Positions 15,754-24,438 of a DNA stretch of 50,640 nucleotides are shown in pieces. The notes under the pieces were generated by a model. The model was not told the origin of the DNA. It ran no database searches and saw only the letters and a list, made by a program, of their open reading frames with translations. Position numbers and translations under genes: made by a program. Each line of letters opens with the position of its first letter. The first letter of the stretch is position 1. Source of the DNA: Actinomadura sp. 6K520 (GTDB lineage Bacteria > Actinomycetota > Actinomycetes > Streptosporangiales > Streptosporangiaceae); contig NZ_SMLC01000040.1 of the NCBI RefSeq assembly GCF_004349245.1, forward strand, positions 1 through 50,640. The letters run 5' to 3'.

Positions 15754-16872
15754 GGCGGCCTCCAGCGCGGCGGCGATGCCGCAGAGGCGTTCCTCCCCGC
15801 CCGCCGGGCCGATGAGCTGGACGGACGCGGGCAGATGCGACCCCGGCAGCGGGACCGGCAGCGCGAACGCGGGCAGTCCCGCGACGTTGACCTGGCCGTT
15901 CAACGACGTGAGCAGCAGGTCGGAGTGGTCGTCCTCGCCGGGTTCGGGGGTGCCGACGGGCAGCACGGGCAGGGCGATCGCGGCATGGCGTGCGAGGATC
16001 GCGCCGAGCTCCGCCCTGATCGCCGCGCGGACGCGGGCGGCCCAGCCGATGCGCCCGGCGTCGACCACGTCGTGCAGCTGCTGCAGGCGCCGGTGAATGC
16101 GCCCGCTCATCTTCGGCGGCTCCGCCACCAGGTGGGCGTTCTGCCGCCACCCCTCCTCGGCGACGTAGAGGCCGTTGGCCGTGGCGGCGTCGTAGTAGTG
16201 CTCGGACGTCACGTCGGTGACGGGGCCGAGGCGGCGCAGCGCGTCGTCGACGGCGGCGTCGATCGCGGGATCGATGTCGAATCCGGGGCCGCCGAGGCGC
16301 AGCCGCGCGATCGTCATGGACTCCTCGTACGGCACGGGCGTGAACCCCGGCTCGATGAGGCGCATCCCGAGGACGACGGCGGCGACGTCGCGTCCCATCG
16401 GCCCGACCGTGTCCAGCGTCGGCGACAGCGGGTAGACGCCGTCGAGGGGGACGCGGCCGTTGGTGGTCTTGAGGGCCGCGATGCCGCAGCACGCCGCGGG
16501 AATCCGAACGGAGCCCGACGTGTCGGTGCCGAACGCGACGTCGGCCTCCCCGGTCGCGACGGCGACCGCGGAGCCGCTGGACGAGCCGCCCGGGACGCGG
16601 GACGGGTCCAGCGGGTTCACCGGCGTCCCCGTCCACGGGTTGACGCCGTCGGCGGCCACGCACAGCTCGTTGAGGTTGGTCTTCCCGGCGACGCGGGCGC
16701 CCTGGGCGCGGGCCGAGGCGACGACGGGGGCGTCCGCGGCGGCGGGTTCGGCGCGTTCCGCGACGGCCTGGCAGCCCGCGGTGGTGGGCAGCCCCGCGAC
16801 GTCGATGGCGTCCTTGACGGCGAGGCGGGGGCCGTCCCCCGGCTCATCCGTCCTGACGATCCAGGTCGTCAT
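15745..16872 (-). CDS. Amidase signature family hydrolase (short form)
   Basis: 375 residues with the Ser-cisSer-Lys triad of the amidase signature family: Lys20 in LAVKDAID, the cis-Ser in PGGSSSGSA (Ser97-99), and the nucleophile Ser121 in GTDTSGSVRIPA. It should hydrolyse an amide such as a carboxamide or a short peptide amide. It lacks the usual ~50-residue N-terminal helical region of GatA-type proteins, so the total is short. There is no neighbouring gatB/gatC, so it is a stand-alone hydrolase rather than the tRNA amidotransferase subunit. It lies 19 bp downstream of the ABC-F gene on the same strand and may be cotranscribed with it. Confidence 0.9.
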   Translation of the reverse strand: MTTWIVRTDEPGDGPRLAVKDAIDVAGLPTTAGCQAVAERAEPAAADAPVVASARAQGARVAGKTNLNELCVAADGVNPWTGTPVNPLDPSRVPGGSSSGSAVAVATGEADVAFGTDTSGSVRIPAACCGIAALKTTNGRVPLDGVYPLSPTLDTVGPMGRDVAAVVLGMRLIEPGFTPVPYEESMTIARLRLGGPGFDIDPAIDAAVDDALRRLGPVTDVTSEHYYDAATANGLYVAEEGWRQNAHLVAEPPKMSGRIHRRLQQLHDVVDAGRIGWAARVRAAIRAELGAILARHAAIALPVLPVGTPEPGEDDHSDLLLTSLNGQVNVAGLPAFALPVPLPGSHLPASVQLIGPAGGEERLCGIAAALEAALA

Positions 16873-16891
16873 CGCGCCCGCACCCCGGACA

Positions 16892-18685
16892 TCAGCCGAC
16901 GTCCTCGGCGAGCATCAGCCACTCCTCCTCGATCCCGGCGGCCTCCGCCTGGATCTCCTTCAGCCGGGCGTCGAGCTCCTGGAGCCTGGTGTAGTCCGTG
17001 GCGTGCGCGGCGAGCTGCTCGTGCAGCTCGGTCTCCTGCCGGGCGAGCTTCTCCAGCCGGCGTTCCAGCCGGTCGAGCTCCTTGCGGGCCTTCCAGTCCT
17101 GCCCGCCGGCCTTGGGCTTCGCCGGCGCGGGCGCGACCTTCGCCGCCGGGGTGGCCGCCCCGCCGGGACGCGCGGGCTTCGGGGCCGCGCCGGCGGCGCG
17201 GCGTTCGAGGTACTCGTCGACGCCGCCGGGCAGCAGCGACACGCGGCCGTCGCCGAGCAGCGCCACGACGTGGTCGGTGATGCGCTCCAGGAAGTACCGG
17301 TCGTGGCTGACGACGACCAGCGTCCCGGGCCAGCCGTCCAGGAGGTCCTCGACCTCGGTGAGCGTCTCGATGTCGAGGTCGTTGGTGGGCTCGTCCAGGA
17401 GCAGGACGTTGGGCTCGGCCATGAGGAGGCGGAGGAGTTGCAGGCGGCGCCGCTCACCGCCGGACAGCTCCCCGATGGGCGTCCACTGCCGGTCGCCCTG
17501 GAAGCCGAGGCGTTCGAGGAGCTGGCTCGCGGTCCACTCGCGCTTGCCGACGGTGATGCGGCGCCGGATCTCCTCCACGGACTCCAGGACGCGCCGGGCG
17601 GGGTCGAGGTCCTCAAGGTTCTGCGACAGGTGCGCGAGCTGGACGGTCTTGCCCCGCACCACCTTCCCCGCGAGCGGCGGCACGGACCCGTCGAGCAGCC
17701 GCAGGAGGGTGCTCTTCCCGCTGCCGTTGACGCCGACGAGACCGACGCGGTCTCCCGGGCCGACGCGCCACGTCATGCGGTCGAAGATGGTGCGGCGAGT
17801 GTCGCCCTCCCCCACCTCGACGGTCACGTCCTCCACGTCGTAGACGGTCTTGCCGAGCCGCGCGGTCGCGAACCGGGTCAGCTCCACCGCGTCGCGCGGC
17901 GGCGGCTCGTCGGCGATCAGCGCCTGCGCGGCGTCCACCCGGAACTTCGGCTTGGACGTGCGGGCCTGCGGGCCGCGCCGCAGCCACGCCAGCTCCTTGC
18001 GCAGCAGGTTCTGCCGCTTGGCCTCGGTGGCGGCGGCGATCCGGGCGCGCTCGGCCTTGGCCAGGACGTAGGCGGAGTAGCCGCCCTCGTAGCGTTCGAC
18101 GCGGCCGTCGACGACCTCCCACGTCCGCTCGGTGACCTCGTCCAGGAACCAGCGGTCGTGCGTGACGACGAGCAGCGCGACCCCGCGGCCCTTCAGGTGC
18201 CGGGCCAGCCAGGCGATCGCCTCGATGTCGAGGTGGTTGGTGGGCTCGTCCAGCAGGAGCAGGTCGGAGTCGGGGACGAGCAGCCGGGCCAGCGCGACGC
18301 GGCGGCGCTCGCCGCCGGACATGTCCGCGAGCGGCGCGTCCAGGTCGAGGTCGGGGACCAGGCCGCCGAGGACGTCGCGGGCGCGGACGTCGCCCGCCCA
18401 CTCGTGCTCGGCGCGGTCGCCCAGCACGACGGAGCGGACCGTCGCGCCCTCCGGGAACTCGTCCCGCTGGGACAGGAGGCCGAGCCTCAGCCCCCGCGTG
18501 TGGGTGACGCGTCCGGCGTCGGGTTCGGTCTCCCGCGCGACGACGGACACCAGGGTGCTCTTGCCGCCGCCGTTGCGGCCGACGACCCCGACGCGGTCTC
18601 CCTCGTCGAGGCCGAGCGACACGGCGTCGAGCAGCGGCTTGGGCCCGTAGGACTTGGCGACGTTCTCAAGATTGATCAGATTCAC
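16892..18685 (-). CDS. ABC-F family ATPase (Uup-like)
   Basis: 597 residues with two ABC ATPase domains and no membrane domain. Domain 1 has Walker A GRNGGGKST (36-44), signature MSGGERRR and Walker B LLLLDEPTNHLD. Domain 2 has Walker A GVNGSGKST, signature LSGGERRR and Walker B LLLDEPTNDLD. A P-site tRNA-interacting linker (about 215-290) joins them. A Pro/Ala spacer and a C-terminal coiled coil (about 525-597, rich in Arg/Glu/Leu) are the Uup hallmark. ABC-F proteins act on ribosomes in translation quality control or drug protection. It follows ispE and two tiny membrane-protein genes on the same strand. Confidence 0.94.
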   Translation of the reverse strand: MNLINLENVAKSYGPKPLLDAVSLGLDEGDRVGVVGRNGGGKSTLVSVVARETEPDAGRVTHTRGLRLGLLSQRDEFPEGATVRSVVLGDRAEHEWAGDVRARDVLGGLVPDLDLDAPLADMSGGERRRVALARLLVPDSDLLLLDEPTNHLDIEAIAWLARHLKGRGVALLVVTHDRWFLDEVTERTWEVVDGRVERYEGGYSAYVLAKAERARIAAATEAKRQNLLRKELAWLRRGPQARTSKPKFRVDAAQALIADEPPPRDAVELTRFATARLGKTVYDVEDVTVEVGEGDTRRTIFDRMTWRVGPGDRVGLVGVNGSGKSTLLRLLDGSVPPLAGKVVRGKTVQLAHLSQNLEDLDPARRVLESVEEIRRRITVGKREWTASQLLERLGFQGDRQWTPIGELSGGERRRLQLLRLLMAEPNVLLLDEPTNDLDIETLTEVEDLLDGWPGTLVVVSHDRYFLERITDHVVALLGDGRVSLLPGGVDEYLERRAAGAAPKPARPGGAATPAAKVAPAPAKPKAGGQDWKARKELDRLERRLEKLARQETELHEQLAAHATDYTRLQELDARLKEIQAEAAGIEEEWLMLAEDVG

Positions 18686-18730
18686 GGCGCCATCAGTCTA
18701 TTTGGCTCCGGCGAGCCGATCGTGCGGGTT

Positions 18731-18910
18731 TCAGGGCCCGTGCGGCCCCTGCGGGCCGTGGCCGGGCGGTCCGTATCCGGGTGGCCCGTATCCGGGTGGT
18801 GGGTTGTGCTGCTTGTTCCGCGAGGACGCGACCACGATGACGACCACCGCGGCGGCGACGACAAGGAGGACGAGCAGGAGGACGGCCAGCAGCAGTGCGA
18901 ACGAGATCAA
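18731..18910 (-). CDS. Small single-pass membrane protein with Pro/Gly/Tyr tail
   Basis: A 59-residue gene that is easy to miss because it starts with TTG (18908-18910). The N-terminus is one long hydrophobic helix (about residues 2-28, almost all Leu/Val/Ala/Ile), followed by a polar turn (SSRNKQHN) and a tail of GYGPPGYGPPGHG repeats. GTGAGG lies just before the start. The start overlaps the stop of the upstream small gene in TTGA, so translation is probably coupled. No family is recognised. Similar Pro/Gly/Tyr tails occur in many small actinobacterial membrane proteins, but that is no functional clue. Confidence 0.6.
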   Translation of the reverse strand: MISFALLLAVLLLVLLVVAAAVVVIVVASSRNKQHNPPPGYGPPGYGPPGHGPQGPHGP

Positions 18911-19077
18911 GACGCCTCACTCTCGCCGCGCACCCCGAGCGGGGCCTGCGGGGGGCGGGGAGCGGTCGAACCGGGGGCATTGCGGCGGAGGGCGCGGTCG
19001 CGGCGTACGGCCAGGAGGAGCAGCGTCGCCATCATCGCGATCGCCACGAGGCCGAGCAGCCCGGACAGGTACGTCAT
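18907..19077 (-). CDS. Small single-pass membrane protein
   Basis: 56 residues from ATG 19075-19077, preceded by GAGGTGG at about five bases, a good ribosome binding site. An N-terminal membrane helix (about residues 3-24, SGLLGLVAIAMMATLLLLAV) is followed by RRDRALRR and a Pro-rich polar tail, so the tail should face the cytoplasm. It overlaps the next small gene by four bases (TTGA). It lies 94 bp after ispE and before the ABC-F gene on the same strand. Function is unknown; the evidence is the ribosome binding site, the overlap and the helix, not homology. Confidence 0.55.
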   Translation of the reverse strand: MTYLSGLLGLVAIAMMATLLLLAVRRDRALRRNAPGSTAPRPPQAPLGVRGESEAS

Positions 19078-19171
19078 CGGTCCACCTCGTCTGAGGGAAT
19101 CGGTGTCACGGGTACAAGACGCTCGCCGCCGGTCCGAAGTTCGCTTGTATGACGATCGCAGCTACCGCGGG

Positions 19172-20101
19172 TCACACCACCGTCGCGCCGGGGACGGGTC
19201 CGGACGCCCGCAGCACCTGCGCGGCGACGCCCGCGCCGTCCAGCCCGTCCGCGAGGCCGGCCGCGTCCTCCTCGGTCTCGGCGAGGAACGCGCAGGTGGG
19301 ACCGGAGCCGGAGACGAGCGCGCCGACCGCGCCGAAGTCGCGGCCCGTGTCCAGCACCCGCTCCAGGGAGGGCCGCAGGGACACGGCCGCCTCCTGCAGG
19401 TCGTTGGTCAGCGCGGCACCGAGCCCCTTGGCGTCGCCGGTGGCGAGCGCGGTCATCAGCTCCGCCGAGACGCTCGGCCGGGGCGCGGGGTCGCCCCGCA
19501 TCTCGCGGAGCCGGTCGCATTCGGCGTAGACGGCGGGGGTGGACAGCCCGCCGTCGGCGGTCGCGAACACCCAGTGGAAGGTGCCGCGGGTGAGCGCGGA
19601 GGTGAGCTGCTCGCCGCGTCCGACACCGACGGCGGTGCCGCCGAGGACGGCGAACGGCACGTCGCTTCCGATCTCCGCGCCCAGCTCCATGAGGTCGTCG
19701 CGGGTGAGGACGGGGTCGTCGCGGTCGTCCCAGAGGCGGGCGCACGCGACGAGCGCGGCGGCGGCGTCGGCGCTGCCGCCCGCCATGCCGCCCGCGACGG
19801 GGATGGCCTTGCGGATCCGGAGCGACACCCGCGGCTCGACGCCCAGCCGGGCGGCGACGAGCCGCGCGGCCCGCGCGGCGAGGTTGTCCTCGTCGGCGGG
19901 AACGCCCCCGACGGCCACCCGCGAGTACGGCGCGGCCTGGACGCTCACCTCCAGACGTCCGGCGCTCGCCGCGGTGACCTCGTCGAACAGGGACACCGCG
20001 TGGAACACGTTGACGAGGTCGTGGTAGCCGTCATCGCGGAGCGGCCCCACGCCGAGCTGGAGGTTGACCTTGGCCGGGACGCGTACCGTCACTGCGTTCA
20101 C
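19172..20101 (-). CDS. ispE: 4-diphosphocytidyl-2-C-methyl-D-erythritol kinase
   Basis: 309 residues, a GHMP kinase of the MEP isoprenoid pathway that phosphorylates the 2-hydroxyl of CDP-methylerythritol. Markers are VPAKVNLQLGVGPLRDDGYHDL (start), the ATP-binding glycine loop PVAGGMAGGSADAAAALV, the IGSDVPF block and the C-terminal SGSGPTCAF. The GTG at 20101 has TAGGG eight bases upstream; a second GTG at 20092 is an alternative. In M. tuberculosis ispE directly follows ksgA; here a GH26-like gene and a hairpin array separate the two. Confidence 0.95.
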   Translation of the reverse strand: MNAVTVRVPAKVNLQLGVGPLRDDGYHDLVNVFHAVSLFDEVTAASAGRLEVSVQAAPYSRVAVGGVPADEDNLAARAARLVAARLGVEPRVSLRIRKAIPVAGGMAGGSADAAAALVACARLWDDRDDPVLTRDDLMELGAEIGSDVPFAVLGGTAVGVGRGEQLTSALTRGTFHWVFATADGGLSTPAVYAECDRLREMRGDPAPRPSVSAELMTALATGDAKGLGAALTNDLQEAAVSLRPSLERVLDTGRDFGAVGALVSGSGPTCAFLAETEEDAAGLADGLDGAGVAAQVLRASGPVPGATVV

Positions 20102-20124
20102 GCCGGAAACCCTACGGCCTAAAG

Positions 20125-20240
20125 AGCTTTTCCGGGGGGCCTGGGGGGTCGTCCCCCCAGAGAGACACGGGCTCTTCCGGGGGGCCTGGGGGGCGTCCCC
20201 CCAGAGAGACACTGGCTTTTCCGGGGGGCCTGGGGGGTGG
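20125..20240. repeat. GC hairpin array, 2.6 tandem units of about 45 bp
   Basis: Three units begin with GCTTTTCC or GCTCTTCC, then GGGGGGCCTGGGGGG. In the first two, CTGGGGGG is followed by a 3-4-base loop and CCCCCCAG, giving hairpins at 20141-20160 and 20186-20204; the third (from 20215) lacks the right arm. Minus-strand transcription passes from the GH26-like gene into this array, then into ispE, so it may act as a tandem terminator. On the minus strand each hairpin is followed by GGAAAAGC or GGAAGAGC, with no U-run. Confidence 0.8.
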
Positions 20241-20246
20241 CGTTGA

Positions 20247-21356
20247 TCAGTCGCCGCTGGTGACCGGGAGGTTGCGCGGGTTGAAGTACGGGGTCGTGGC
20301 GAGTTCGCGGAGCGCCGAGAGGGCGTGCTTGTCCCCGTTGACCGCGAAGGCGCGCCGCCGGTCGCGGGCGTTCTTGGCCCGCTCGTCCGAGTTGAAGTAG
20401 ACGACGGCCTTGACCTGCGGGTCCTGCAGCGTCTTGGACGCCTCGCGAAGCCATTCGGCACGGCGCTCGCCGTAGGACACCGGGACGCCGAACTCGGCGA
20501 TCATGATGGGCTTGGGACGGTCCCGGGCCCACTGCATGAACAGCTTCAGGGACTCCGACAGGTCGCGGTAGTCGAAGTCGGAGCCGGGCTGCGCGTCGGC
20601 GCAGATCCAGTCCACGTGGTCGTCGCCGGGGTAGAACGCGCCGGCGTCGGCGCCGCCGAACCCGCGGGCCGTCGGGCACCACACCCAGGCGACGTTGTGG
20701 ACCTGCTCGCGCTCGAAGACCTGCCGCAGGTGCTTCCACGCGGCGACGAAGTCCTGCGGTGAGTGGACCCGCTTCTTGGCCGACGCCGCCTCCATGTCCC
20801 GCGACCAGCGCAGGAAGATCGGCTGGCCCAGTTGCTTGACGGCGCGGGCGCGCCGCTGGATCAGCTCGTCGTACTCGCCCTGCACGATCTTCCTCGTGTC
20901 GGCGCCGCCCCAGGTCAGCAGCAGGTAGCGGTTGCCGTCGGCGACGGACTTCTCCAGCGCGCCGGGGAAGTCGTCCGTCCAGCCCCGGTAGCTCTGCACG
21001 ATGTCGAGGCGCCGCCCGAGTTCGCGTTCGAAGCCGGTGACGGGCGCCATGTCCGGCCTGCCGGGCGACGGCGAGGCCGAGGTGGCCCCCGAGGGGGACG
21101 CGGAGCCGCCGTTCTCGCCGTCGCGGCCCTTCTTCCGGCCGCCGTCGTCCGGCGGCACCCAGGCCCCGAAGTAGGCGCCCTGCTCCGGCGGGGTGGGCGC
21201 CACACCCGGCCGCGCCGTCGTCGTGATCTTCGGTGCCGCGCCCGCGCCGCCACCGCAGCCCGCCGCCACCGTGGCGATCATCGCCGCGGTGGCCAGCAGC
21301 GCCGTCCCCACGATCGGCAACTTCGCCCGCGCCGTGCGCGACCGCGCCCTCACCAT
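20247..21356 (-). CDS. GH26-like glycoside hydrolase lipoprotein
   Basis: 369 residues from ATG 21356, preceded by GGAGG. A lipoprotein signal (helix about 11-30, lipobox VAAGC) is followed by a Ser/Pro-rich linker and then a TIM-barrel domain (about 60-365) resembling family 26 beta-mannanases. The C-terminal strand motif IMIAEFGV carries the expected nucleophile, Glu288. At the acid/base position, where GH26 usually has His-Glu, this protein has RDME (Asp187, Glu189), so it may have altered or no catalysis. It would be anchored on the outer face of the membrane. Its insertion between rsmA and ispE breaks the usual gene order. Confidence 0.75.
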   Translation of the reverse strand: MVRARSRTARAKLPIVGTALLATAAMIATVAAGCGGGAGAAPKITTTARPGVAPTPPEQGAYFGAWVPPDDGGRKKGRDGENGGSASPSGATSASPSPGRPDMAPVTGFERELGRRLDIVQSYRGWTDDFPGALEKSVADGNRYLLLTWGGADTRKIVQGEYDELIQRRARAVKQLGQPIFLRWSRDMEAASAKKRVHSPQDFVAAWKHLRQVFEREQVHNVAWVWCPTARGFGGADAGAFYPGDDHVDWICADAQPGSDFDYRDLSESLKLFMQWARDRPKPIMIAEFGVPVSYGERRAEWLREASKTLQDPQVKAVVYFNSDERAKNARDRRRAFAVNGDKHALSALRELATTPYFNPRNLPVTSGD

Positions 21357-21427
21357 CGACCTCCGCTCGTACCGACCCCGTGCCCCCGGGACGGAAAGGA
21401 TGCTCAACCCGCCGCGCCGAACCGCGC

Positions 21428-22309
21428 CTAGCGGGCTCGGGGATCAACTCCCCAGACTGAAGGACCATACTCGGCAATGCGGGCGAAGGCGGCCACGTCC
21501 AGAGCTTCGCCCCTCGCCCGGGGGTCGACGCCGGCGGCGCGCAGCGCCTCCTCCGCGGCGGGCGCGGACCCGGCCCAGCCCGCGAGCGCCGCGCGCAGCG
21601 TCTTGCGGCGCTGCGCGAACGCCGCGTCGACAACCGCGAACACCTGCCGGCGGGTCGCCGTAGTCGGCGGCGGCTCCCGGCGGGTGAACGCGACGAGCCC
21701 CGAGTCGACGTTCGGCGCGGGCCAGAACACCGCGCGGCCGACGGCCCCGGCCCGGCGGGCCTCGCCGAACCAGGCGAGCTTCACCGACGGCACGCCGTAG
21801 ACCTTGCCGCCGGGCGGCGCGACCATCCGGTCGGCGACCTCCGCCTGCACCATGACGAGCGCGGACCGCAGCGACGGCAGCGCCGTCAGCAGGTGCAGGA
21901 CGACCGGCACCGCGACGTTGTAGGGCAGGTTCGCGACGAGCGCCGTGGGCGCCGGCCCCGGCAGGTCCGTGATCTTCATCGCGTCGGCGTGCACGACCTC
22001 CAGCCGGTCCGCGACGTCGGGCGCCCGTGCCGCGACCGTGGCGGGCAGCTCGGCGGCCAGCACCGGGTCGATCTCCACCGCGACGACGCGCCGGACCTCG
22101 GCCACCAGCGCCAGCGTCAGCGACCCGAGCCCGGGGCCGACCTCCAGGACGACGTCGTCAGGCGCCGGGCCGGCGGACCGGACGATCCGCCGGACGGTGT
22201 TGGCGTCGATGACGAAGTTCTGCCCGAGCGTCTTGGTCGGCCGGATGCCGAGCCGTTCCGCCAGCGCCCGCACTTCCGCCGGCCCGAGCAGGCGCGATGT
22301 CTCCCCCAC
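21428..22309 (-). CDS. rsmA: 16S rRNA (adenine1518/1519-N6)-dimethyltransferase
   Basis: 293 residues (KsgA). It dimethylates two adjacent adenosines in helix 45 of 16S rRNA late in 30S assembly, using S-adenosylmethionine. Markers are the N-terminal [10 protein letters not shown], the SAM motif EVGPGLG (56-62), the acidic loop VEID, and the catalytic NLPYN (127-131). The GTG at 22309 lies 17 bp after the rpf stop; the short spacer carries the palindrome GGGACA-CT-TGTCCC and no obvious ribosome binding site, so coupling to rpf translation is plausible. An alternative start a few codons further in cannot be excluded. Confidence 0.95.
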   Translation of the reverse strand: MGETSRLLGPAEVRALAERLGIRPTKTLGQNFVIDANTVRRIVRSAGPAPDDVVLEVGPGLGSLTLALVAEVRRVVAVEIDPVLAAELPATVAARAPDVADRLEVVHADAMKITDLPGPAPTALVANLPYNVAVPVVLHLLTALPSLRSALVMVQAEVADRMVAPPGGKVYGVPSVKLAWFGEARRAGAVGRAVFWPAPNVDSGLVAFTRREPPPTTATRRQVFAVVDAAFAQRRKTLRAALAGWAGSAPAAEEALRAAGVDPRARGEALDVAAFARIAEYGPSVWGVDPRAR

Positions 22310-22326
22310 GGGACAAGTGTCCCAGC

Positions 22327-23148
22327 TCAGGAGAACAGAAACTTCCCGCAGTTCGGCCACTGCCCCTGCCAGCGGCCGTTCACCTTGTTGTAGAGCATCT
22401 GCGCGCGGTAGGTCTGCTCGTCCGGACTGGCGTCGGACGGCCTGCCCGTCCCGCCCACCGACTGCCACGTCGCCATGGAGAACTGGTAGAGGCCGTAGTA
22501 CCCGGCCGGGTTCACGGCCTTCGGGTTGCCGCCGGACTCGCACTTCGCCAGCCCGGCCCAGTTCAGCCCGGCCGCCGAGCCGGTCCCCGCCGACTGCGGG
22601 CCGACCGCGAGGATCCGCGTGACGGGCCTGCGCTTCACCTTCTGCGCGAGGACCTTCTTGACCTTCCGGGTCTTGCCCTTCCGGTCCTTGCGCGGCACGT
22701 ACGCCCACTTCACGATCTTGATGCCGGAGCGCCCCTCCCGCAGCACCTTCTCGCTCCACGGCGGCACCGAGTCGCTCTTCTTGCGGACGGTCTTGGCGGG
22801 CGTCTTCACGACCGTCAGCTTCGGCTTCGACAGCAGCCGCACGATCTTCACCAGTTCCCCGGCGGGCTGGTCCGCCGCCGGTTTGACCAGGTCGTACCGG
22901 CCCAGCGGGATGCCCGCCTCGGCCAGGACCTGCTGGACGGTCGTGCCGGTCGTCATCGCCTCGGTCCGCTTGCCGTCGACCACGATGACGACCTTGTGCG
23001 GCGCGGGCGGCGAGCTCGCGGGCGGGTCGGCCGCGGCGAGGTCGTTCTTGGCCGCCGACCCGTCGCCGCCGCAGGCCGTCGCCAGCAGTGCGGCCGCCAC
23101 AAGGACGGACACGACGGGCGGAGTTCGGCGCACGGGTTTCCAGAGCAC
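22327..23148 (-). CDS. Resuscitation-promoting factor, RpfB-like lipoprotein
   Basis: 273 residues. The GTG at 23148 has GGAGG upstream and gives a lipoprotein signal ([21 protein letters not shown]). One DUF348 domain (about 45-95) and a G5 domain (about 96-180, strongly basic) precede the C-terminal transglycosylase-like Rpf domain (about 195-273), with the catalytic Glu204 in AKCESGGN and the family motif GYYGLYQFS. It cleaves peptidoglycan and wakes dormant cells in actinobacteria. M. tuberculosis RpfB has three DUF348 copies; this one has a single copy. It precedes rsmA, as in M. tuberculosis. Confidence 0.94.
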   Translation of the reverse strand: MLWKPVRRTPPVVSVLVAAALLATACGGDGSAAKNDLAAADPPASSPPAPHKVVIVVDGKRTEAMTTGTTVQQVLAEAGIPLGRYDLVKPAADQPAGELVKIVRLLSKPKLTVVKTPAKTVRKKSDSVPPWSEKVLREGRSGIKIVKWAYVPRKDRKGKTRKVKKVLAQKVKRRPVTRILAVGPQSAGTGSAAGLNWAGLAKCESGGNPKAVNPAGYYGLYQFSMATWQSVGGTGRPSDASPDEQTYRAQMLYNKVNGRWQGQWPNCGKFLFS

Positions 23149-23390
23149 GGGGGGTTCCTCCAGTGGAGCGGGCCAGGGGGTGCCCATTCAACGGCCAGAG
23201 ACTAGAGCCCCCCAGCCGTGCTCCGCCACCTCATCGCCCTCAAACGCGCACAAACACCCCTTGTCGCACCACCCAGCCGATACAGAACGCGCCCGATCCA
23301 CTACATGACGCTGTACGTCCCTTCCATGATCCCCCGGTGTGCGAGACTCGGCGCCGTACTGGCGGGGAGTCAATGCGGGGGGACCATACG

Positions 23391-24368
23391 ATGGCTCGGC
23401 GACTGGCGGCCGCCCTGGGCCTTCTCCTGGTGATCTTCGCCGCGCTGCTCTTCTGGCCGGTCGTGATGACGTACACCTTCGTGGCCGGGGAGAAGGCCAC
23501 CGCGTCCGTCACGAACTGCGAGACCATCCGGAACAACAAGTCCACCGACACGACCTGTACGGGCACGTGGCGCACCGAGGGCGGCGACACCGGTTCCGGC
23601 GAGATCTACGGACTGGACGAGGACCAGGAGGGCGACACCGTCCCGGTCCGGATCGGCCCCATGGGCCCCTACGCCGGCGGATTCGGGCATTCGTGGGTGC
23701 TCTTCCTGACCGCCGTGCCCGCCCTCCTCGCGCCCGTGGTCGTGGCGTTCTCGCTCGGCCCCTTCTTCAGCCGCAACCGGAGGCTGGCCAGATCCCTGCT
23801 CGCCGAACCGGGCGGCGGGCGCCTCGTGATCGTCACCCGCGATGCCGTGACGCACGCGGACGGCAGCCCCTTCGCCACGGTTCGGAAGGCGGAGTCGCCG
23901 CCCGCCGGGTACCGGCGCGCCGAGGTGCCGGGCCGCCCCTTCCGGGGACACCAGCGTTCGGTCTTCGAGGCGGTGGCCGGCATCAACCGGGACGCCACCG
24001 AGTTCACCGCCGTGGTCGGCACCGCCGGGCGGCCGCTCATGTTCGTCGAAGCCCGCACGAGCAAGGAGCTCGAAACGGAGTGCGTGCTTCTCGACGCGGC
24101 CGGCGCCGCGCTGGTCGTCGTCCGCCGCCTCTCGGCCTATCCCCTCCACTACAGCCTGCTGAGCCCGGCCGGCGAGGCGATCGGGTCCGCCAGGCCGGCC
24201 GTCGGCAAGCTGGGCGGGAACCTGCTCATCCGGGACGCCGGGGGCCTGCCCGTGGCCACCGCGGCGACGTCCGGCCGCCGATGGGTGGTGCGGGTGGAGA
24301 GCCGGGCGTCTTCGCTGCTCCGCGACGCCGCCCTCGCCCTCGCCCTCATCCAGCTCCGCTCGGACTGA
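23391..24368 (+). CDS. Two-helix membrane protein of unknown function, paralog 1
   Basis: 325 residues from ATG 23391, preceded by GGGGGGA; ATG 23373 is an alternative. TM helix 1 (about 6-28), an outside loop (about 29-98) with two cysteines (Cys43, Cys56) and the motif GDTVPVRIGPMGPYAGG, TM helix 2 (about 102-124), then a ~200-residue cytoplasmic domain. The loop looks like DUF3592-type proteins. The C-terminal part (SLLSPAGEAIGSARPA, then LLIRDAGGLPVATAA) has the repeating strand-turn pattern of LURP-one/scramblase-like beta barrels. Both assignments are tentative. It is oriented against the surrounding rpf and tatD genes. Confidence 0.8.
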   Translation: MARRLAAALGLLLVIFAALLFWPVVMTYTFVAGEKATASVTNCETIRNNKSTDTTCTGTWRTEGGDTGSGEIYGLDEDQEGDTVPVRIGPMGPYAGGFGHSWVLFLTAVPALLAPVVVAFSLGPFFSRNRRLARSLLAEPGGGRLVIVTRDAVTHADGSPFATVRKAESPPAGYRRAEVPGRPFRGHQRSVFEAVAGINRDATEFTAVVGTAGRPLMFVEARTSKELETECVLLDAAGAALVVVRRLSAYPLHYSLLSPAGEAIGSARPAVGKLGGNLLIRDAGGLPVATAATSGRRWVVRVESRASSLLRDAALALALIQLRSD

Positions 24369-24438
24369 CCCCGGCACCTCTCGCGCGGCCGATCGGTCAC
24401 GATGACGGGGAACGGGCGGAGCGGGGCGGTGAGTCGAA

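Noticed and set aside
15745..16872. GatA subunit of the Glu-tRNA(Gln) amidotransferase
   Set aside because: No gatB or gatC nearby, and the protein is too short at the N-terminus; it is a general amidase. The same applies to 49228-50562.
16460..20122. A 1220-codon open frame on the plus strand over the ABC-F, small-gene and ispE region
   Set aside because: It is the mirror of minus-strand genes with G/C-rich third positions. It has no family similarity, and the minus-strand genes are certain.
23149..23390. A c-di-AMP riboswitch upstream of rpf
   Set aside because: Some actinobacterial rpf genes have one, so I looked for it. I did not find the conserved ydaO-type blocks on the minus strand.
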